Shown: one piece after another, positions 1 through 6,300 of the stretch
Numbering within the stretch: the stretch's first letter is position 1
Layout of the letters: each line of letters starts with the position of its first letter
Assembly (NCBI GenBank): GCA_947499615.1
Contig: CANMOP010000038.1
Span: 1-8,334, forward strand
DNA length: 8,334 nt
Direction of reading: 5' to 3'
DNA from: RH-chloro-G1 sp003670575
GTDB taxonomy: Bacteria; Chloroflexota; Dehalococcoidia; UBA2979
Program-made: the position numbers and the translations under genes
Notes under the pieces: generated by a model
The model's database searches: none
What the model was told of the DNA's origin: nothing
What the model saw: the letters and a program-made list of their open reading frames with translations, nothing else

Positions 1-600
1 AGATCGCGGTTGAATGCTTCAGGCCATATTTCCGACTCCTTCGCCGCCGGCCGGTCGCTATTCATCGCTCCGTTCGCTCTCCGCAGCCCAGCGTGACGAG
101 ACGCGGTTCTGCCACGGGCAGCTAGGCCCCCACATCCTCGGTTCTTGCCTGGTGACTCTTCGCATGAGAGCAGCCAGCCTCCGGGCGTCATTCCGTGCTC
201 CTCGTTCGCAATGGCAGGGATGTGACTCTCGGCACTGATTTCCGCGGGTCTGGTCTTCGGTACTGACATACGCGTCTCCGAGCGGCTTCCAAGGCACAGG
301 AGACATTCGCCCGTCGCCTATGCGGTCACGATGGCCCAACGATGAAGGAACCTCAACACGCCATCGACGATGCTGGGCTGAAAGCCGGTGGTTTCACCTC
401 CGTCCACTTCAGCCAGCAGCGTTTCCTCAATTTCATGCGCTAGACGATACTTGACGGGGGGCATCCGCGGGCCGCTGGAGCCTGCCGGTTCTGCCGGTCC
501 AATACCCGCCCGTGCGCGCATCGTGTGCGCGGCGGATCACGGGCTAGAAACAGGAAGCGCCGCAGGGCTATAAAACCTTGCCGCGCTTGTTCTTACTCAA
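1..600. other. Left flank without a convincing gene
   Basis: No reading frame here shows a recognisable family. The longest minus-strand frame (318-521, 67 codons) has an unremarkable composition and no Shine-Dalgarno sequence that I trust. Bases 55-225 hold interspersed-repeat-like DNA: on the minus strand there are CATTGCGAACGAGGAGC near 196-212 and GCGAACGGAGCGATGAA near 61-77. These resemble the short dispersed CATTGCGAGGAGCGAAG-type intergenic repeats of many bacteria. By position this is the chromosome beyond the 3' side of the tRNA-Pro gene. Confidence 0.4.
555..588 (-). terminator. Possible terminator hairpin downstream of tRNA-Pro
   Basis: On the minus strand, 12 bases after the tRNA 3' end, AAGCGC (588-583) can pair with GCGCTT (560-555). 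Further G-C and A-T pairs lie inside, with two mismatches, around a loop containing TTTTATA. A weak T-rich stretch (CCTGTTTC) follows. The position suits tRNA transcript termination, but the T tract is poor. Confidence 0.3.
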
Positions 601-674
601 TCGGGGCGCCCGGATTCGAACCGGGGACCTCCTGCTCCCAAAGCAGGCGCGCTACCGGGCTACGCTACGCCCCG
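601..674 (-). tRNA. tRNA-Pro (anticodon UGG)
   Basis: Read on the minus strand this is a complete 74-nt cloverleaf. The acceptor arm is CGGGGCG paired with CGCCCCG plus discriminator A, with the C1-G72 pair typical of bacterial tRNA-Pro. The anticodon stem CCTGC/GCAGG encloses the loop TTTGGGA, giving anticodon TGG, and the T arm contains GGTTCGAATCC. CCA is not encoded and must be added after transcription. The 5' part, from the base before C1 through the 3' side of the anticodon stem (634-675), is repeated exactly at 7942-7983. That makes this gene the likely integration target of a mobile element. Confidence 0.97.
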
Positions 675-675
675 A
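634..675 (-). repeat. Putative att core, copy 1 (inside intact tRNA-Pro)
   Basis: These 42 bases match 7942-7983 perfectly (offset 7308). One mismatch at 676/7984 is then followed by two more matching bases. The copy covers the 5' half of the tRNA, through the anticodon loop to the 3' side of its stem. Crossover in an anticodon loop is usual for tyrosine integrases that use tRNA genes. Copying the 5' half instead of the 3' half is less common. Confidence 0.7.
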
Positions 676-688
676 AGTTCTTATACTA
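675..688 (-). promoter_or_regulatory. Possible -10 region of tRNA-Pro
   Basis: On the minus strand TAGTATAAG (688-680) sits 5 bases before the tRNA 5' end and is a fair -10 region. I see no good -35 box. If the tRNA 5' half was delivered by an integrated element, this promoter also came from the element. Confidence 0.25.
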
Positions 689-704
689 CAACATCTTACA
701 GTGC

Positions 705-806
705 TTAGGCGATTCGGACATCTTCCAAACTGTGCCAAACACCCCGCGGTAATGACGCCAAACGACGATGGAACGTCTCCCCTACCAGCTCGGGCGTCCA
801 GCCCAT
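705..806 (-). CDS. Possible 33-aa ORF after the antitoxin gene
   Basis: An ATG at 806 opens a 33-codon frame ending in TAA (707-705), about 30 bp from the tRNA. It lies in the same frame as the antitoxin gene, past that gene's TAG stop. The C-terminal end reads GVWHSLEDVRIA. I do not recognise a family and there is no clear ribosome binding site, so it may be chance or the 3' remnant of a decayed gene. It is noted because its position and strand relative to the tRNA parallel those of the integrase remnant relative to the partial tRNA at the right end. Confidence 0.15.
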   Translation of the reverse strand: MGWTPELVGETFHRRLASLPRGVWHSLEDVRIA

Positions 807-827
807 CGTGGCCACGGTGCGTACGTC

Positions 828-1130
828 CTATCGGACCTTCGCTCTTCGGCCGCCACGCTTGCGCTCGAGGGCGACGCGCTCAGCCAGATAGACCTTCATC
901 AAGCTCTGGTACGGGACATCCTGTTCATTGGCGAGGCGCTTCAGCTCCGTGAGGAGTGTCTCAGGAAGCCGCATGGAAATGGGCGTCGTCGAAGGCTTCA
1001 GCTTGGGAAACACGACACGACGCGCCTTCGACCAGTCGAAGTACTCCGTCGTGTCATGAGTCGCCCAGAATTCCTGCTCCTCCGCTTCCGAGGCGAACTC
1101 AGGAATCGACTTGATCCTCGCCTTTGGCAT
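828..1130 (-). CDS. CopG-type antitoxin, partner of BrnT toxin
   Basis: This 100-aa protein is the antitoxin of a type II toxin-antitoxin pair and should neutralise BrnT and help repress the operon. The N-terminal segment, with EFWATHDTTEYFDW at about residues 20-33, and the following LKPSTTPISMRLPE (about 44-57) are the hallmarks of CopG-type antitoxins found next to BrnT. Residues about 49-85 form the predicted ribbon-helix-helix DNA-binding region (ISMRLPETLLTELKRLA, then VPYQSLMKVYLAE). The C-terminus is strongly basic (ERKRGGRRAKVR). The ATG at 1130 is preceded by AAGGAG (minus strand, 1146-1141) at 10 bases. The gene overlaps the end of brnT by 32 bp in another frame, so the two are co-transcribed and probably translationally coupled in toxin-first order, as in brnTA. 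Family assignment is from recognised motifs; function is inferred. Confidence 0.88.
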   Translation of the reverse strand: MPKARIKSIPEFASEAEEQEFWATHDTTEYFDWSKARRVVFPKLKPSTTPISMRLPETLLTELKRLANEQDVPYQSLMKVYLAERVALERKRGGRRAKVR

Positions 1131-1425
1131 AGCGCTCTCGCTCCTTTCGATTCATGGCCCGGGCCGAGATCGGACGAATCCGATCACCACGAAGTGTGAA
1201 GACCACGGCGAGCGCCCTCCCCTCGACCGTTCGTCCCCAGGCCGCCCACCGTTGCTCCGCACCGGAGTGCCTCTCATCCGAAGCGACCAGCAGCGGCTCG
1301 CCAAAGAACACCTGTTCGCACTCGCCTTGTGCCACCGCGTGACGCGCCCAGATCTTTGGAGCATTTCCGTCCTCCCATTCGAAGCCGGTACAAGCGGCCA
1401 AGCGATCGAAGATGTCGGATGTCAC
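1099..1425 (-). CDS. brnT: BrnT-family toxin (RelE-like ribonuclease)
   Basis: BrnT toxins are small RelE-fold ribonucleases that inhibit translation. The diagnostic parts are visible: FEWEDGNAPKIWARH near the N-terminus, CEQVFFGEPLLVASDERHS in the middle, then WAAWGRT, VVFTLRGDRIRPISARAMNRKER at the C-terminal end. The protein is 108 aa, about family length, and appears complete. I chose the GTG at 1425, just before TSDIFDRL, because family members begin near here. A TTG at 1461 is in frame but would add residues with no family counterpart. No Shine-Dalgarno sequence precedes the GTG. A TATATA element only 9 bases upstream suggests a leaderless or very short-leader mRNA. The gene's upstream edge is about 60 bp from the abrupt korB junction near 1487. 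The antitoxin gene follows with a 32-bp overlap. Confidence 0.85.
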   Translation of the reverse strand: MTSDIFDRLAACTGFEWEDGNAPKIWARHAVAQGECEQVFFGEPLLVASDERHSGAEQRWAAWGRTVEGRALAVVFTLRGDRIRPISARAMNRKERERYAKGEDQVDS

Positions 1426-1441
1426 GTGATATGTATATACA
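1420..1441 (-). promoter_or_regulatory. Palindromic operator/promoter of the brnT operon
   Basis: Two adjacent palindromes cover the brnT start: TGTATATACA (1432-1441, perfect) and TCACGTGA (1422-1429, perfect), which includes the GTG start codon. On the minus strand the first palindrome also contains a TATATA -10-like element. Toxin-antitoxin complexes with ribbon-helix-helix antitoxins normally repress their own promoter through palindromes at such positions. The operator role is inferred. Confidence 0.4.
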
Positions 1442-1488
1442 GCATCAATACGGCCCGGCAAGATGTGATGCGTCGCTACTCGGGGGAT

Positions 1489-2094
1489 CCTTCATCGGCG
1501 GACAAGGGCTCGACCGCCAAGAAGGGCGAGGCCAACGCGCTCGACCCCATCGACAGCGCCTTGCTGGCGCTGACGCTCGGCGCGACGTTTGTCGCCCGCA
1601 GCTTCTCGGGCGACGAGCAGCAGCTGGTGCCGATCCTCAAGGCCGGCATTGCGCATCGCGGCTTCGCGTTCATCGACGTGATCTCGCCGTGCGTGACGTT
1701 CAACGATCACGAGGGTTCGACCAAGAGCTACGCCTACACGCGCGAGCACACCGTCGAAGTGGTGCAGGCCGACTTCGTGCCGCAGCGCGACCCGATCGAA
1801 ATCGAGTATCCCGAAGGCAGCGTGCAGAGCGTGACGATGCACGATGGCAGCGTGATGAGGTTCCGGAAGGTCGATCAGGACTACGACGCGACCAACCGCG
1901 ACGCCGCCTATGCGGCGATCCGCGATCACCAGCGCAAGGGCGAGGTGATGACGGGTCTGTTGTACTTGTCCGCGAACTCGAAGGACGTGCACGACCAGAA
2001 CGAAACGGTCAGCGCGCCGCTGTACAACCTGCCGCACGAACAACTCTGTCCGGGTCATGATGCCTTGCAGAAGCTGATGCAGCAGTTCCGATAG
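1489..2094 (+). pseudogene. korB: korB-like 2-oxoacid:ferredoxin oxidoreductase beta, 5'-truncated
   Basis: The frame encodes the C-terminal 200 or so residues of the thiamine-diphosphate beta subunit of a 2-oxoglutarate (or related 2-oxoacid):ferredoxin oxidoreductase, which links acyl-CoA formation to ferredoxin reduction. Landmarks are LGATFVARSFSGD, IDVISPCVTFNDHEGSTKSY and, near the end, a VMTGLLYL segment. A full subunit is roughly 300-340 residues. The N-terminal third, with the thiamine-diphosphate GDG motif and the cluster-binding cysteines, is absent. The frame is open upstream to 1111, but that part is antisense to brnT and has no family similarity. The break lies at about 1485-1490, at a GGATCC site. 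As written, the gene cannot make a working subunit, and no alpha subunit lies in the window. The FMN reductase gene starts 5 bp after the TAG stop. Confidence 0.85.
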
Positions 2095-2099
2095 GTCCA

Positions 2100-2672
2100 A
2101 TGACAAGGGCCAACATTCTTGCTTTCGCCGGCAGCGCGCGTCGAGATTCGTGGAACCGCAAGGTTCTGTCGATCGCCGTGGCGGGGGCGCGTGAAGCGGG
2201 CGCCGAAGTGACCTTCGTCAACCTCGGCGACTATCCCATGCCCCTTTACCACGCTGATTGGCACGAGGAGCACGGCGTCCCCGACGCGATGCTCGAGTTG
2301 CGCAAGTTGATGGTGGCCGCCAACGGCCTGCTGATTGCCAGCCCGGAATACAACACCTCGATCACGCCGCTCCTGAAGAACACCATCGACTGGCTGTCGC
2401 AGGAGGCGAACGGCGAGAGCGGCCGGGCGCCCTTCGAGGGCAAGGTCGGCGGGCTGATGGGCGCTTCGGATGGTGCGTTCGGCACCATTCGCGCCTTGCC
2501 GCACGTGTCGATGATCCTGGCCAATCTCGGCGTGTTGATGCTGCCGATTGTGGCGGTTCCCGGCGTGGCCAAGGCCTTCGATGAGTCAGGCGCCATGACC
2601 AACGAGCGGACCCGAACCTCGCTGTTCAAGCTGGGTGCGCGCGTCGCCAACACCATCGTCAGGCTGGGTTAG
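2100..2672 (+). CDS. NADPH-dependent FMN reductase family protein
   Basis: This 190-aa flavodoxin-fold protein belongs to the NAD(P)H-dependent FMN reductase family (chromate/quinone/azo-reductase type), soluble flavoproteins that pass electrons from NAD(P)H through bound FMN. The N-terminal phosphate-binding loop is GSARRDSWNRKV (about residues 11-22). The family motif PEYNTSITPLLKNTIDWLS lies near residues 81-99, and GGLMGASDGAFGT further on matches the usual third conserved region. Length is normal and the frame is intact. The ATG at 2100 follows the korB stop by 5 bases, with only a weak AGG upstream, so translation may depend on readthrough from upstream. The methyltransferase gene begins 2 bp after its stop. 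The natural substrate cannot be read from the sequence. Confidence 0.9.
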   Translation: MTRANILAFAGSARRDSWNRKVLSIAVAGAREAGAEVTFVNLGDYPMPLYHADWHEEHGVPDAMLELRKLMVAANGLLIASPEYNTSITPLLKNTIDWLSQEANGESGRAPFEGKVGGLMGASDGAFGTIRALPHVSMILANLGVLMLPIVAVPGVAKAFDESGAMTNERTRTSLFKLGARVANTIVRLG

Positions 2673-2674
2673 CG

Positions 2675-3460
2675 GTGGCGTCACCCAACGAGTACGACCA
2701 TTTCGCCGATATCTACCAGGTCTGGACTGACACCGCGGCGTCAACGCCGGCAAACCTGCCGTTTTACGTCGATGCCTACCTGGACGAGGCCGGTCCCGTC
2801 GTGGAGCTCGGCGTCGGCGACGGCCGCATTGCCGTGGCGGCTGCGCTGCGAGGACGGTCGCTGATCGGCGTCGACCTGTCGACGGCCATGCTCGACCAGT
2901 GCCGTGCGCGAGCCGGACACGCCGGTGTGCTCGATCGCCTCACGTTGCTGAACGCCGACTTTCGCGATTTTCAACTCGATGAACCGGCGGGGTTGATCGC
3001 GTTGCCGTACCACAGCCTCGGCCATCTCGTCGCACTCGACGACAAGCGCCGCGCGTTGGCGCAGGTGTTCTCGCAACTGCGGCCGGGCGGCCGCTTTATC
3101 TTCGATGATTTCCTGATGACGACGTCGCTCGTCAGCCAGATGCGGCAGGTGCAGTTGCGAGCCGAGTATCAACTGGCCAACGGTGCTGACGCACTGCTGT
3201 GGGTGACGTCATTGGTGGATGAAGCCGCGCAGTCAATCCGCGTCGTCACGTGGGAGGATGAGATTGATTCGGACGGGACGCTGGCACGGCGATGCTATCG
3301 CCGGCTGAGTCTCAGTTGGCTGAAGCCGGCACAGGCACGCACCCTGCTCACGGACGCCGGCTTCGTGATCGAATCGTGTTTCGGGGACTTCGACCGCGCG
3401 CCGTTTGCCGACGACGACTCGGCGCGGGAACAGATCTGGGTCGCCCGCCGGCCCGCCTAG
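2675..3460 (+). CDS. Class I SAM-dependent methyltransferase
   Basis: This 261-aa protein has the Rossmann-type methyltransferase fold. Motif I is VVELGVGDGR (residues 42-51) and the acidic residue after strand 2 is in GVDLS (about 65-69). LLNADFRDF is motif II-like, and LRPGGRFIFDDF marks the strand-5 region. The C-terminus, ending in GFVIESCFGDFDRAPF and an IWVARR tail, is typical of small-molecule methyltransferases of the UbiE/Methyltransf_25 kind. The start is GTG (2675), 2 bases after the FMN reductase stop. An ATG-free N-terminus and the SPNEYDHFADIY opening support that choice. The substrate is unknown. The neighbouring folate genes do not identify it, although a pterin or lipid substrate would fit the operon. 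Soluble, with no signal peptide or membrane segment. Confidence 0.88.
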   Translation: MASPNEYDHFADIYQVWTDTAASTPANLPFYVDAYLDEAGPVVELGVGDGRIAVAAALRGRSLIGVDLSTAMLDQCRARAGHAGVLDRLTLLNADFRDFQLDEPAGLIALPYHSLGHLVALDDKRRALAQVFSQLRPGGRFIFDDFLMTTSLVSQMRQVQLRAEYQLANGADALLWVTSLVDEAAQSIRVVTWEDEIDSDGTLARRCYRRLSLSWLKPAQARTLLTDAGFVIESCFGDFDRAPFADDDSAREQIWVARRPA

Positions 3461-3465
3461 GAGAG
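3459..3465 (+). promoter_or_regulatory. Ribosome binding site of folB
   Basis: AGGAGAG overlaps the end of the methyltransferase stop codon and ends 8 bases before the ATG at 3474. This decides between that start and the out-of-frame ATG at 3467. It is the strongest Shine-Dalgarno sequence I see in the plus-strand operon. Confidence 0.6.
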
Positions 3466-3473
3466 AATGAGTC

Positions 3474-3833
3474 ATGATTGGAACCGCCGGCCTGCAGGGC
3501 CTCCGGGTGGAGTGCATCGTCGGCATCCACCCGCACGAGCGCGAGAGGCCACAATCCGTGCTATTCGACATCGATCTGGATTACGACTTTGCTGCCGCGG
3601 CCACCGCCGACGCCATCGACGGCGCGGTGGACTATTCCGCGGTGGCGAGCCAGGTTGCCGAACTGGCGAAGCGCCGGCAGTTTCAGTTGATCGAGACGAT
3701 GGCGGAGGAGTCGGCGGCGATGCTGCTGGCGCAGTTTCCACAGGTGGGTGCGGTTCGGATCGAGGTCCGAAAGCCGGCCGCGGTGCCAGCTGCGGCATGC
3801 TCATTTGTGCGCGTGGAGCGCGTGCGAGCGTGA
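3474..3833 (+). CDS. folB: Dihydroneopterin aldolase
   Basis: FolB converts 7,8-dihydroneopterin to 6-hydroxymethyl-7,8-dihydropterin and glycolaldehyde in folate synthesis; some members also epimerise the substrate. The 119-aa length is standard. Active-site residues known from Staphylococcus aureus FolB fall at the same numbers here: Glu22 in GIHPHERE, Tyr54 in VDYSAV, Glu74 in IETMAEESA and Lys100 in VRKPAA. The protein is therefore probably active as a cytoplasmic homo-oligomer. The ATG at 3474 has a good Shine-Dalgarno sequence. The TGA stop overlaps the GTG start of the following reductase gene in a GTGA, implying translational coupling. FolX, acting on the triphosphate form, is a close relative and cannot be wholly excluded. 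No other folate gene (folE, folK, folP) is in the window. Confidence 0.93.
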   Translation: MIGTAGLQGLRVECIVGIHPHERERPQSVLFDIDLDYDFAAAATADAIDGAVDYSAVASQVAELAKRRQFQLIETMAEESAAMLLAQFPQVGAVRIEVRKPAAVPAAACSFVRVERVRA

Positions 3834-4552
3834 GTGCAGCGCCTGTGGCGATCGTGACCGGCGGCGCGCGCCGCCTGGGTCGGCACCTGTGCATGATGCT
3901 GTCGGCACGTGGCTATGACGTGGTCATCTTCTACCGCCGCTCAGCTGATGAAGCGCAGTCGCTGGTGCGGGACATCACCACCACGGGCCGCCGCGCCCGG
4001 GCGCTCGCGGTGGATGTTGGCGTCGAGGCCCAGGTCGCCGCGGCGTTCGCGGCGATTGGGCGCGCCGACGGCCGGGTCGATCTGCTCGTCAACAATGTCG
4101 GCAACTACAACCCGCAAGACGTGGCCAGGCTGACCCCGGCCGTGTGGGATGCCACGCTGGCGACCAATCTGTCGGGGGCCTACTACTGTTGTTTTCACGC
4201 GCTCGCGTTGATGCTGGCGGACGGGAACATCATCAACATCGGGATAGCCGGCCTCGAAGGTACGCGCGCCAACGTGCGCGGTGCCGACTACTACGTCAGC
4301 AAAACCGGCCTGCTGTCGCTGACGCGTTCGCTGGCGGCGGGCTACGCCAACCGCGGGATTCGCGTCAACATGGTCTCGCCGGGCCATCTCGATAACTCCG
4401 TCGACCTCCCGCCGCCCGACGAGATTGGCCGAACAGTGCCGCTCGGTCGGGCCGGCGAGATGCAAGATATCGCGCAGGCTGTGGACTACTTGTTGGACGC
4501 CCGCTATGTCACCGGCGTCAACATCGACGTCGCCGGCGGCTTTCGCCTGTAG
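3830..4552 (+). CDS. SDR-family pteridine reductase-like protein (FolM-like)
   Basis: This 240-aa short-chain dehydrogenase probably reduces a pterin or dihydropterin with NADPH. The cofactor loop is TGGARRLG (residues 10-17), which fits the TGX3RXG signature of pteridine reductases (PTR1/FolM). Arg36-Arg37 after strand 2 favours NADPH. The NNVG at 88-91 matches the SDR NNAG motif, and the catalytic pair is Tyr154/Lys158 in YYVSK. The position of the catalytic Ser (Asp in PTR1) falls in NIGIAG (136-141) and appears to be Ile139, so the usual third catalytic residue is missing. The C-terminal part (VNMVSPGHL, then VTGVNIDVAGGF) is normal. The GTG start at 3830 overlaps the folB stop by 4 bases. 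In-frame upstream starts would run antisense-like through folB and are rejected. Pairing with folB supports a tetrahydropterin/folate role. Confidence 0.85.
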   Translation: MSAAPVAIVTGGARRLGRHLCMMLSARGYDVVIFYRRSADEAQSLVRDITTTGRRARALAVDVGVEAQVAAAFAAIGRADGRVDLLVNNVGNYNPQDVARLTPAVWDATLATNLSGAYYCCFHALALMLADGNIINIGIAGLEGTRANVRGADYYVSKTGLLSLTRSLAAGYANRGIRVNMVSPGHLDNSVDLPPPDEIGRTVPLGRAGEMQDIAQAVDYLLDARYVTGVNIDVAGGFRL

Positions 4553-4558
4553 CGGCTG

Positions 4559-5710
4559 ATGACGAGCGCCTCCGCGCTACTGCCGCTATGGAATCGCGGC
4601 GCTGAATGGGAACGCCGCCTCGCCATGGTGCGGCAGTCGCGTTCATTCCTCTACTTGTCCACGTTCTACATTGAGCACGATGCCTACGGCATCGGCATGC
4701 TGGCAGAGTTGGCGCAGGCCCAGCGCCGTGGCGTGGCCGTGAACCTGCTGATCGACGGGTTCGGCCAGCGACTGGGTGGCGTACTGATGTCGGCTGAGCA
4801 CAGGGCCGACCTGGCGGCCAGGCTGACCGAGCTGCGACGCGCGGGTGCGGTGGTCACCACCTACCACCCTGCTCGCCGGATGCAGCGCTGGCTGGGCGGC
4901 GGTCAGCACGTCAAGATCCAGGTCTCAGAGCAGGGCGAAGCCATCTTCGGCAGCAGCAACTTGAGTCGGTCGTCTTATGAGGGCTGGAACGAGTATTCCA
5001 TGGCGGTGCGGGGGCCGGCCGCGAGGACGTTGCTCGAAAGTTATCGCGACCTCGGCGGCACCGTGGAGGAGGCGCATCTTCGACAGTTGGACGAGGTGGC
5101 CGCCACGGGAACAGCTGACCTCGTGCTGGACTACTGGCTGTGCAACCCCAACCACCTCCAGGGTGTGGCTGGTCCCCTCGGTTGGCGCGGTCCCAACCTG
5201 ATCACCGACCGCCTGATCGAGCGGATTGCCGGCGCGCGGCGATCGATCTGGATTACCAGTTTCTATTTCAAGCCGGTTGAGCCGCTGTTGGATGCGTTGG
5301 TCGCTGCCGCACAGCGAGGCGTGCAGGTCGAGGTGCACCACTCGCATCGCGAGGCCTTGCCGGCGACCGACCTGGCGTGGATCGCGGCCGCGGCTCATTA
5401 CGATCGCCTGATCGCAGCGGGCGTGCGCATCTACGAGAATCGACATGGCGAGCATTCGAAGATCGTGCTGATCGACGAAGCATGGGCGGCGTTTGGAAGT
5501 TACAACTTCGAGCACGCGGCCCACGACCGGCTGGCCGAGGCGATGTTGACCAGCAGCGATGCACGCGCCACGCGCCCGGCCGCGGAGATCTTTGCGGAGC
5601 TGCGCCACGATCCCGATAACCTCATGGTGACGGCGCAGGTGGTGGCCGATTGGCCGGCCCGCCTGAAGGCGCGGCGCCGCCTGTTTGGCCCCTTCAAGAG
5701 GTGGATGTGA
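4559..5710 (+). CDS. Phospholipase D-family protein, ClsB-like cardiolipin synthase
   Basis: This 383-aa protein has two HKD-type phospholipase D motifs. The second, H299-x-K301-x4-D306-x6-GSYN, is perfect. The first, H117-x-K119-x4-E124-x6-GSSN, has Glu in place of Asp. Size, absence of N-terminal membrane helices and the ATFYIEHD-like early segment (here STFYIEHDAYG) resemble ClsB-type cardiolipin synthases, which join phospholipids by transphosphatidylation at the inner membrane. The C-terminus is basic (KARRRLFGPFKRWM), suiting peripheral membrane binding. The ATG at 4559 lies 6 bases after the reductase stop without a strong ribosome binding site. The stop overlaps the next gene's GTG by 4 bases. 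Other PLD-family activities (phosphatidylserine synthase, nuclease) are possible but fit the length and motif context less well. Confidence 0.85.
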   Translation: MTSASALLPLWNRGAEWERRLAMVRQSRSFLYLSTFYIEHDAYGIGMLAELAQAQRRGVAVNLLIDGFGQRLGGVLMSAEHRADLAARLTELRRAGAVVTTYHPARRMQRWLGGGQHVKIQVSEQGEAIFGSSNLSRSSYEGWNEYSMAVRGPAARTLLESYRDLGGTVEEAHLRQLDEVAATGTADLVLDYWLCNPNHLQGVAGPLGWRGPNLITDRLIERIAGARRSIWITSFYFKPVEPLLDALVAAAQRGVQVEVHHSHREALPATDLAWIAAAAHYDRLIAAGVRIYENRHGEHSKIVLIDEAWAAFGSYNFEHAAHDRLAEAMLTSSDARATRPAAEIFAELRHDPDNLMVTAQVVADWPARLKARRRLFGPFKRWM

Positions 5711-6294
5711 CGCTGCGATTCATGGAGATCGAACACAAGTTCGTGGTCGATGATCAGTTCGACTTGCCGCGCTTCCGGGAGGCGGTGGCGAAGTGTGGCC
5801 CAATCCGGACCAGCACCGTGAGCGTCGTCGATCGGTATTTCCTGACCGAGGGTGGTCGGGCGCGGCGCTACCTCTTACGCCATCGCTATGATGCGGAACT
5901 GCACCACCTGACGATCAAGACGCTCGGCTCAGACGCGCAGGTGCGCCTCGAGGTGAACCTCGACCTCGGTCACCACGCCGGCCCGCAGTCTGCCCAGGTG
6001 GACGCGTTCATGGAGCAGCTAGGCGTGACGTGGCGCGGCACGCTGAACAAGGAGTTGGAGGTCTGGTACTTCCCCGACTGCGAGGTGGTGTATTACGAGG
6101 CCTCGACGGCGGCGCGCTCCGTTCGCTGCGTCGAGTTCGAGGCCACGCGCAAGGACTCGCTCGAGGAGGCGCTGGCCACCATTGAGCGGTTCGAGCGCGC
6201 GACCGGCTTCGGCGATGACGTAAGGTCGAGGCTCTCGCTGCCCCAGATGCTGTTCCCCGAAATGGATGAGCACCTGATTGGACAGTTCAGATAG
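5707..6294 (+). CDS. CYTH-domain protein (class IV adenylate cyclase/triphosphatase type)
   Basis: CYTH proteins form a beta-tunnel that binds triphosphates with metal ions; members are adenylate cyclases (CyaB), thiamine triphosphatases or inorganic triphosphatases. The N-terminal ExExK signature is MEIEHK. The alternating charged strands expected for the tunnel follow (VVDRYFLTEGGRARRYLLR, then LTIKTLG, VRLEVNLDL, RCVEFEA). The GTG at 5707 gives 195 aa and overlaps the PLD stop as GTGA; an ATG at 5722 gives 190 aa and starts exactly at the ExExK motif. I prefer GTG for the coupling, with ATG the main alternative. The frame is complete to TAG. The catalytic activity cannot be assigned from sequence alone. 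The gene is the last of the plus-strand string, and its stop lies within about 20 bases of an abrupt junction with an opposing kinase gene. Confidence 0.82.
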   Translation: MTLRFMEIEHKFVVDDQFDLPRFREAVAKCGPIRTSTVSVVDRYFLTEGGRARRYLLRHRYDAELHHLTIKTLGSDAQVRLEVNLDLGHHAGPQSAQVDAFMEQLGVTWRGTLNKELEVWYFPDCEVVYYEASTAARSVRCVEFEATRKDSLEEALATIERFERATGFGDDVRSRLSLPQMLFPEMDEHLIGQFR

Positions 6295-6300
6295 CTTTTG

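Noticed and set aside
578..952. Plus-strand ORF across the tRNA region
   Set aside because: It covers a perfect tRNA cloverleaf and the antisense of the antitoxin gene, with no coherent protein family.
1111..1488. Upstream extension of the korB reading frame to a 327-residue protein
   Set aside because: This part is antisense to brnT, which has clear family motifs. It has no similarity to the oxidoreductase N-terminus and lacks the GDG and cysteine motifs.
1492..2106. Long minus-strand ORFs antisense to korB and other plus-strand genes
   Set aside because: GC-rich DNA gives long antisense open frames. These are rich in Arg, Ala and His without recognisable motifs, while the opposite strand has clear families.
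3467..3829. A 361-residue fusion upstream of the reductase in its frame
   Set aside because: It overlaps folB, whose four active-site residues are in the other frame. The Arg/Gly-rich translation is a shadow, and the reductase starts at the coupled GTG 3830.
6093..6300. C-terminal tail of the kinase frame
   Set aside because: It is the antisense of the CYTH gene, whose own frame carries the ExExK motif and coherent CYTH strands. The tail is chance open frame after the truncation.
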